Shown one piece after another: positions 58,236-64,000 of a DNA stretch of 64,000 nucleotides (positions are counted from its first letter, which is position 1; each line of letters starts with the position of its first letter). Location: positions 186,001 through 250,000 of the forward strand of contig JBCAQO010000009.1 in assembly GCA_039111635.1 (NCBI GenBank), in the 5' to 3' direction. Both the position numbers and the translations under genes were made by a program. Under the pieces are notes generated by a model, which saw only the letters and a program-made list of their open reading frames with translations, did not search any database and was not told the origin of the DNA. This DNA comes from Heterobasidion occidentale. Its lineage: Eukaryota > Basidiomycota > Agaricomycetes > Russulales > Bondarzewiaceae.

Positions 58236-59941
58236 ATGACACAGATCATGAATCAACCAACTCGGTTTGTCTACCAATGGTGGCCGCGCCACCCAAAAGG
58301 CCCGACTCTTCGAAAGGAACACGCGCCTACAGGATACCGAACTCCCAACAGAATCATCTGGGGGCACTCCGTGGGTGATTTCTATTTTATTCAGCGTGTA
58401 CCCAACACGGATGTCGTGACGATCTGGTCGCGAAGCATGATCAAAGAGTTCGGAGAGAATTATGCTAGTGAGGCGTTCGAGATGGAGCCTCACCCACGGA
58501 AACGCAGGCCATGGCCTTTGTTGAAACTTCCCAAGGGACCAACGTTGGATTATCACTATGGTATCCCCGATGAGGGCTCGGAGCATGGAGGCTGCTATGA
58601 GCGGATTGTAGACGATGAAGAAGGAGATCACGCCACAGACAGACCGTTAAAACATAGTCATGAGGACTTGAAGGCTGAGTTGACCGGTATGCATTGATCT
58701 CCGTTCCATTATCAACACGCTTTGATCGTTTTTTATATATAGGTGCTCATGAGGGGGACCACAAAGTTTTGGCGGAGATGCCTCCAGCGTTGGAAGAGTT
58801 CATCCCAAACGAATATCTCCCCGATATACTTCTTGTTGAGGATACTCAAAGGAGAGCGATCAACCTTTCCTACCACGTTCCAGACGGCGAGACGTGCATG
58901 AAGTTGTCCTCAATGCCTTTGAAATACAGGCGGGTTCTTCCTTCCTTTGAAGACCCTGAGAGCACCACAAAGCATCAAGAAGGTCAGTCACATGCCCTGC
59001 TGCAGACGATATACTGCTTCTTTGCGATTTCCTGACTCGAATGTCGTAGATGAAAAGGTAACAACGACGGGAAAAGGACAAAAAGAAGACAAACCTGCGC
59101 GCAAGCTCCGCGTGGCGCGCCTGCGTCTCCAAGCTGAGAATAAGCTTGGTTCCGGCCATCACTCCGATGTCTATCTGGCTCCATTGGAGCTTCCGAAGCC
59201 TCTCACCGCGCGCACGCCGTCTGGTGCAGTTGCTGTTGCGGCGAAGCTAGCTTATCCACGACGTGAGGCACGAACTCTGCTTGAGAACGAGGGCAGCGTC
59301 TACAATGTGTTTCCGCGACACCTGCAGGAAGAGTGGTGCGGGTACAACCTCGTTCCGCCTATCAAACACCCCGTCCCCGTTGGCGCCGTCGTGCCAAAGT
59401 TCTTTGGCTACTATAAGCCGATTTTCGACCCGAATGACCTACATGTTTCAGATGAAATAAAGCAAGAAATGCGCCACTGCATCGAGGGACTCAGCCCGAT
59501 CCTGCTTATGGAATACTGCGGCCAGCCCATCGAATCTAGTGGATTCTCCTACGACGACAAGTCGGTGTCTCCTCTCCTTCGAATTTTAGACTCCGCTGAC
59601 GTCTTCCGATTGTGGCTAGGATGGAATGCTTTTCCCTCCTCCAACGTTTGCACCACGAGGACTTCCTCCAGAACTCATTCTACAAACGTAATATCCTCGT
59701 CCAGCCCGGCCCGCTGACAGTTCCGCCTGTACAGCGTTCAGTCAAGCGGCCCTCATTCCGTATCATCGACTTTGGTCGTACGGAAGACTGGGGCGCCATA
59801 ATCGACAAGGTGAAGCGCGAGAACAGTGCCAAGGATGTTGCTGAGATCCTCGCAATAAAGCGGGACGCGCTCCATTTTGACAAGCAGCACGAGTCCAAAG
59901 GAGCCTGGGAGGAGCTATCAATGGACGATTACAATTATTAG
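58236..59941 (+). pseudogene. Fungal protein-kinase-like protein, right member of divergent pair, probably frameshifted
   Basis: Paralogue of the gene at 55.4-57.2 kb. MTQIMNQPTRFVYQWWPRHP opens the same N-terminal region (GYRTPNRIIWGHSVGDFYFI; VWSRSMIKEFGENYA pattern read as IWSRSMIKEFGENYASEAF). An intron at about 58,690-58,741 leads to MPPALEEFIPNEYLPDILLV, and another at about 58,981-59,050 to the kinase-like part: NKLGSGHHSDVYLAPLELPK, VAVAAKLAYPRREA, FPRHLQEEWCGYNLVPPIKH, LSPILLMEYCGQPI. Near 59,611 the reading frame must shift by one base to reach ARMECFSLLQRLHHEDFLQN, SFYKRNILVQPGPL and FRIIDFGRTEDW, ending at 59,941. The left paralogue has no intron here. An intron starting GTCGGT and ending GGCTAG (about 59,562-59,620) would also restore the frame but would remove a conserved helix. 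The loop reads QNS where active kinases have an HxD-type Asp. Confidence 0.65.
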
Positions 59942-60419
59942 GATGCATGATCAACGGTAACCTACCTCTGATTTTGGTGTGATACGTTTGGATGTTGTAT
60001 TTGCTATCATTTTGCTTTGTTACTGCAGCCAACCGGTAGCGGTCAAGGCTTTGTCGCAGCCGATGGAAATTCTGCACTCGCCAGGACAAGGTATCAGAAT
60101 GCCGTCAAATCGTCCCTTGGCAACATTTAAGTGTCACCGTACCTAGCATGTTGGCTGTAGGAGAATGGTGATAATTTGGTCTGTTAGAAGGATAGCTGCA
60201 GATAAAACCGTACAGGAACTCACATCATTTAGCTATGAGCGAGTCGCCTCGCCCCATACAGTAAATGCATGATGCAAACAACGGCGCTTAGTCCGAGACT
60301 TGACGCTACGTGGGAAGTCATTCCCAGCCATTTCCAACGGCGGCAGTATCGGAAAGAGATGCTAGGACCGTGATAGTGTCTGCGAATGTTAGATTCAAAG
60401 TCCCTTCGAATTCAAGCAG
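59942..60419. other. Spacer between kinase-like gene and right inverted arm
   Basis: About 480 bases containing the 3' flank of the kinase-like gene. No gene is seen, and no similarity to the corresponding side of the left arm (36,961-37,400) was detected by eye, so the duplication's inner edge seems to fall near 60,420. Confidence 0.5.
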
Positions 60420-60572
60420 ACTGTCTCTATTGAGTTCTGTGGCAGAGCCTGAGAAGCAGGCAATCTTGCCATTGTTACGTCCACTCGGCGACAAGCTAAA
60501 CAGAGCTACAGGGAGGGTTTTGACTGCTACCTAAGCCACCACCCCCATCGTCAGCTTCTTTGATCTATAGCC

Positions 60573-61150
60573 ATGACTGCCGCAATTGCCTCGGGTATAC
60601 TGTGAGGAAGGGATGTCTGTGCCACTGGAGCATCAAGCCGTCTTCACCACCGTGCCCACCAGCGGTGGCACGCCATGTGCTACAATGTACACAACGCGAT
60701 ATTCGGCCTTTCAATATAAAACAGCAGTACGGTCGTACTTTGATTTGCAGGGAGATACTTACCTATTTCCATTCGTGGCATTTCTAGGCGGACACCACGC
60801 CACTCGATCCAGTACCAGGAAGATCTCATCCCTCCTATACGATGGCACAGTGGCAGTCAAATCACTCCACGCAATATCTGCAGACGTCTCACCCGTATAC
60901 ACGACCGGCCATAGGGAATGTCTGCGGGGGATTGCCATTCGCGCAGGGCTCCGCGCACGATGAGTGGCCCTCGTCAGTTTTCACATGGCCAATGCTGATT
61001 CACTACGGCCAGGGCTAGATAGACTAGTCAGCCCGTACTACCCACCCCCTCCAGGTCCACCCCTGGGTGCAATGCAAGAAAAGGTACACTCGATCGGACG
61101 TTCTCCGCATACACCGAGAACAGTACCTCCTCCCAGAAGTAACTGAAGGT
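60573..61150 (+). pseudogene. C2H2 zinc-finger gene, right-arm copy, deleted for fingers
   Basis: Matches the left-arm C2H2 gene from its ATG, but an 11-base deletion just after the ATG (near 60,577-60,590) throws the frame into a stop, and a deletion equivalent to left-arm 35,693-36,298 (about 605 bases) fuses SPYYPPPPGPPLG directly to QCKKRYTRSDVLRIHREQY. This removes the first finger completely, the first cysteine of the second finger, and the middle of the protein; the last histidine of the second finger is also changed to tyrosine. No zinc-binding domain remains. Confidence 0.85.
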
Positions 61151-61801
61151 CGCAGATGACGAATAAGGGGGTGGGGATAGTGGGCGAGTGGAGAAGACGC
61201 GGCGACTATTGCTTTTATCTTGCCTGTATTCTCCCTGCCATATAACCCCACGCATGGGACTCCGTTTCATACCATCGCGTCGAGATCGTGCGGCTTTCTC
61301 ACACATTATTGTCCTAGAAATTTCCAGTATTGTATTACAGTGTCCACGTCCACGTCTGCGTCTGAATCGATCCGAGGAGAGCAGAGCAAACAGTCAGCGC
61401 GCTGCGTATTCGGAAGGTACTAGTTGCTAGCGGTGATGAAACTGAGCTGGAAGAGGCGTGAGGGTGTGGTGTGGATGTCTAGTAGACCTGAGCCCTGTTT
61501 CGAGCAAACAGAGTCAGATTGATGATGTTCAACGTGCGTCGTGCGACAATCGCACAGAATAAGTGAGACCGAGCTGAACGCTGTGCGTGGCACGAGCGGG
61601 ACTTATCCGGGCCGGAGACCCTGCCTTCGCAGTTGCCTTCGCAGGTCTTCGCACCTTACCCAGTACAGTCCTTCCCTCACTTTTCACTGCCTCCTACTTC
61701 AGCTTTCGCCATCGTCAAGCCCACCCCACTTGGAAATTGTGAGCGAAAAGCCCCATGTGTACGTAGACAATCGTTCCGAACCAATAATTCCTGTCAGGAC
61801 C
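61151..61801. other. Spacer between C2H2 remnant and tiny F-box gene (right arm)
   Basis: The first 250 bases are conserved with left-arm 35,360-35,600 on the opposite strand; the rest is diverged. Frames here overlap the F-box start but begin in non-conserved sequence. No further gene is supported. Confidence 0.5.
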
Positions 61802-62162
61802 ATGTCATCGTTGCCGTGGTCCTCCCTTATGCATAACCGACTTGCCGAGTTGGACGACGCCGTTCCAGCCAGCGATGCGTGCAAGATTATTGATAGAGAC
61901 ATGTCAGAGCTCTTACAGATCATCGAAGCAATCAGAGCGAAGCGGAACATGCTTTCACCCGCTGCTTCCCTCCCACTTCCAATATTGAAACGAATTTTCT
62001 CGTTTTTGTCTACAAGAGAGCTGGCTCACGGTACGCAACGCTTTGAATCCACAATAACGGTTCAACTACCTTCTAACATCGTTTTCAGCTGCAGCTGTCT
62101 GCCGTCACTGGCGAACCGTGGGCATAACAGGTGAATTGTCTCTTCCCGTCCTCCAGAGATAA
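61802..62162 (+). CDS. Tiny F-box protein, right-arm copy
   Basis: Two exons joined by an intron at 62,031-62,088 (GTACGC to TTTTCAG) encode about 100 residues. MSSLPWSSLMHNRLAELDDA begins a coiled N-terminus typical of agaricomycete F-box proteins, then the F-box: SPAASLPLPILKRIFSFLST, RELAHAAAVCRHWRTVGI. The frame closes after GELSLPVLQR at TAA 62,160-62,162, without the leucine-rich body normal for this family, which is usually several hundred residues. The same stop position is kept in the left arm, so the truncation predates the duplication. It may be a stable F-box-only protein or the stub of an ancestral gene that the downstream F-box/LRR gene now follows. Confidence 0.6.
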
Positions 62163-62335
62163 AGATATCCTTATCACCAGTATCATAATTGTCAGGCGAT
62201 CAACCGTGTTCACAATCGGGCAGGTAAACGATTCCTTGCCCAAAATCCCTCCGAGCTCAACTCACGTTCCTAAATCACAGTGTCTCTTTGTCGTCTTTCC
62301 TTGCTGCTCATTTTCAAAAATCGCATCAACCTCCT

Positions 62336-64000
62336 ATGTCTCTTCAAATTGCGGATCATGCTGATAGGGTTCAGGCACAAATAGGTCGAGAAATAGATGA
62401 TCTCAAGCGATTCCAGCAGGTGTTCTCGATCAAGTATAACGCTTTTACTCCTGTCAATGTTCTCCCCCCCGAGGTCTTGGCACACTGTTTTTGCTTCATA
62501 TCGCTCGAGCAGCTCATCAAAGGTGCAGTAGGCCCTTCCTTGGATGTTCGTCTCCGCAAAATGACTTACAACCTACCTAACAGTCACTTCAGTCTGCCGG
62601 TATTGGAGGCAGGTGGCGTCGGAGGAACCCTGCCTCTGGGCAAGCGAGATCGGGACGCTCCCTCGATTTTCAGAGATACAATTGAGTCGATCGAAGGAGG
62701 TGCCAATATCAACCAGCATTAATACATCCGGCAGTTCGCATGGCTCTGAACTATTAAGAATGGCGCTCGCTAATATACATCGTTCGTGGTCCTGCAATCT
62801 AGAGTTAGCGTATTCACATGCGTGGAAAACATTGGTCGTGAATCAGAGAGCGGCCTTGCTTCGATCTCTAACTGTCATCTCTACGTCTCTGATACCCCTT
62901 CATCTATCTATTGGCGACACCCCCTGTCTTCAGCACCTTCGCTTATCCGACGTTATCCCCAGTTGGACGACGATGTCTTTGGCAACGCTGGTCACCCTGC
63001 AGGTGTAAACGACTTACAGAGGAGAAAACAGCAGATCCGTCTCAAAGAAATTGCTTCGGGCGCTCAAGAGGATGCCAAAGCTCGAACAACTTGATATCCA
63101 GAACTCCCTGGGCGCCATCCCCAAGTCCTTCATGAATGAATCGATTTCACTTCCGGGGCTTCGATCACTCCAGATCGTTGACTGTCATGCCACGGCCAAA
63201 TTAATACCCATTCTCGACCTCCCTCCAATGGAGCGCGTGAGGGTTCAGTTTGGACTTCTGTCTGGGACCGACTTGCTACTAAATTTCACTATAAACACAA
63301 AACCTCTTCGTTCCCTGCATGTTGACTTCACCTGCTCCGCGATCAGGATCAAGGGATGGTGTCATGACTTTACATTCCCGATACACATGTCTATGACCAA
63401 GGAAAAGCCGACTATTGACGTCCGCTTGCAATGGCCGAGCACTGCGGCGAATCAACTGATGGCCCGAGAAAGGCTTGGTCTCGCGCTGGAGACCCTTCAC
63501 GTTAGTAAAGCTTCATGCTTATATCTAGTTCAAGATGGGAAATCCGTGCTAAATGCCGTCCCTTGGCGAAGCCTGTCGGAACGTCTTCCTTCCCTCAAAA
63601 AAGTCTACATAGGTATCAAAAGCTCGTACTCCTTCGTAGAAAATGCGTTGGCTGGGGGTGCCATCACAAATGACAGGGCGTCAGAGGTTAACAGTTCATC
63701 CGTCAATGCTGTGGCCGCACCAATCTTCCCTAGCTTGCGTCATGTTACCCTGGGTGCCCGTCTAAATTCATTCCAGATCTCATACGAAGCGGACAACGAC
63801 GACGCCGACAAGACTGATAACAAGGATAGTCTCGGAGAACTTCTGATCCGGCGTCTAGCAGAAAGACACGAACGAGGCGGCTTGTCTGCACTGATTAACA
63901 TAAGCCATTTCGGTGGCATAGGCAATTCAGACCTGCAAAGTCGACTCGAAGAATTTGTCCCGACTGTGACTCGACTCAAGAGAGCCCAATGGCCGGAACA
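62336..64000 (+). pseudogene. F-box/leucine-rich protein, right-arm copy, nonsense-mutated, 3' end cut by window
   Basis: The ATG at 62336 gives MSLQIADHADRVQAQIGREI and the F-box VNVLPPEVLAHCFCFISLEQ; the intron at about 62,535-62,591 joins LIK to VCRYWRQVASEEPCLWASEI. The body follows the left-arm copy closely but a TAA at 63,006-63,008 replaces the codon that is AAA in the left copy. Past the stop the frame stays open to the window end (LQIVDCHATAKLIPILDLPP; VDFTCSAIRIKGWC; GIKSSYSFVENALAGGAITN; LEEFVPTVTRLKRAQWPE), including the regions where the left copy is frameshifted. So a single base change separates this copy from an open frame of about 535 residues. It could be a recent null allele or a sequencing error. 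Confidence 0.75.

Larger units (their letters stand above)
60420..64000. repeat. Right arm of a large inverted duplication (runs off the window)
   Basis: The plus strand here matches the minus strand of 32,588-36,960 in gene order and in sequence, starting with GGCAGAGCCTGAGAAGCAGG near 60,440. It ends at the window edge two codons before the expected end of the F-box/LRR frame, so its true outer length is unknown. Confidence 0.9.

Noticed and set aside
62288..62335. Start of the F-box/LRR gene upstream of 62,336, or splicing from the tiny F-box exon
   Set aside because: The exon phase from the tiny F-box donor does not match the F-box/LRR frame, and the first true ATG in frame is at 62,336.
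1..64000. Transposons, tRNA or rRNA genes
   Set aside because: No reverse-transcriptase, integrase or transposase motif, terminal repeat pair or cloverleaf was convincing by eye; a tRNAscan and repeat-library search would be decisive.

Overview
The window is nuclear DNA from a filamentous basidiomycete, most likely a mushroom-forming agaricomycete. Genes are split by many short introns (about 50-65 bases, 5' GTRNGT, 3' YAG). The gene content also fits: F-box/leucine-rich proteins, a DUF6699 protein, HMG-box factors, small metacaspases and fungal protein-kinase-like proteins with NSF..RN catalytic loops. No prokaryotic signal, CRISPR array or recognisable transposase was seen. Exons were joined by eye using splice signals and family knowledge, so exon edges are best estimates.

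Left part (1-20 kb): a high-affinity methionine permease (minus), a weak multi-exon membrane-protein candidate, an F-box-like gene (minus), an HMG-box transcription factor (minus), 4.8 kb without a convincing gene, a single-exon endonuclease III-type DNA glycosylase (plus), and a large proline/glutamine-rich protein ending in a DUF6699 domain (plus).

Middle-left (20-32 kb): a GC-rich, low-complexity, strand-skewed island centred on a second HMG-box gene (minus). It holds an in-frame 27-base minisatellite and GC-rich tandem duplications. Long open frames occur there on both strands but most are composition artefacts.

Right half (32.5-64 kb): the most unusual part. A block of about 4.4 kb containing a C2H2 zinc-finger gene, a tiny F-box gene and an F-box/leucine-rich gene lies on the minus strand at 32.6-37.0 kb and again, inverted, on the plus strand at 60.4-64.0 kb, where the window ends. 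The two arms have decayed differently: the zinc-finger gene is readable only in the left arm, the tiny F-box frame only in the right arm, and the F-box/LRR gene is damaged by different lesions in both. Between the arms lie a damaged casein-kinase-1-like gene, an AAAP amino acid transporter, a tandem array of three metacaspases with the His/Cys dyad kept in all three, and a head-to-head pair of kinase-like paralogues whose catalytic-loop aspartate appears replaced by serine.

The genes do not form one obvious pathway. The permease and the AAAP transporter are nutrient-uptake genes, the glycosylase is housekeeping DNA repair, and the HMG factors are regulators. The metacaspase array plus pseudokinase-like pair inside an inverted duplication of F-box and zinc-finger genes looks like a fast-evolving accessory locus. 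A link to regulated cell death or self/non-self recognition is only a hypothesis.
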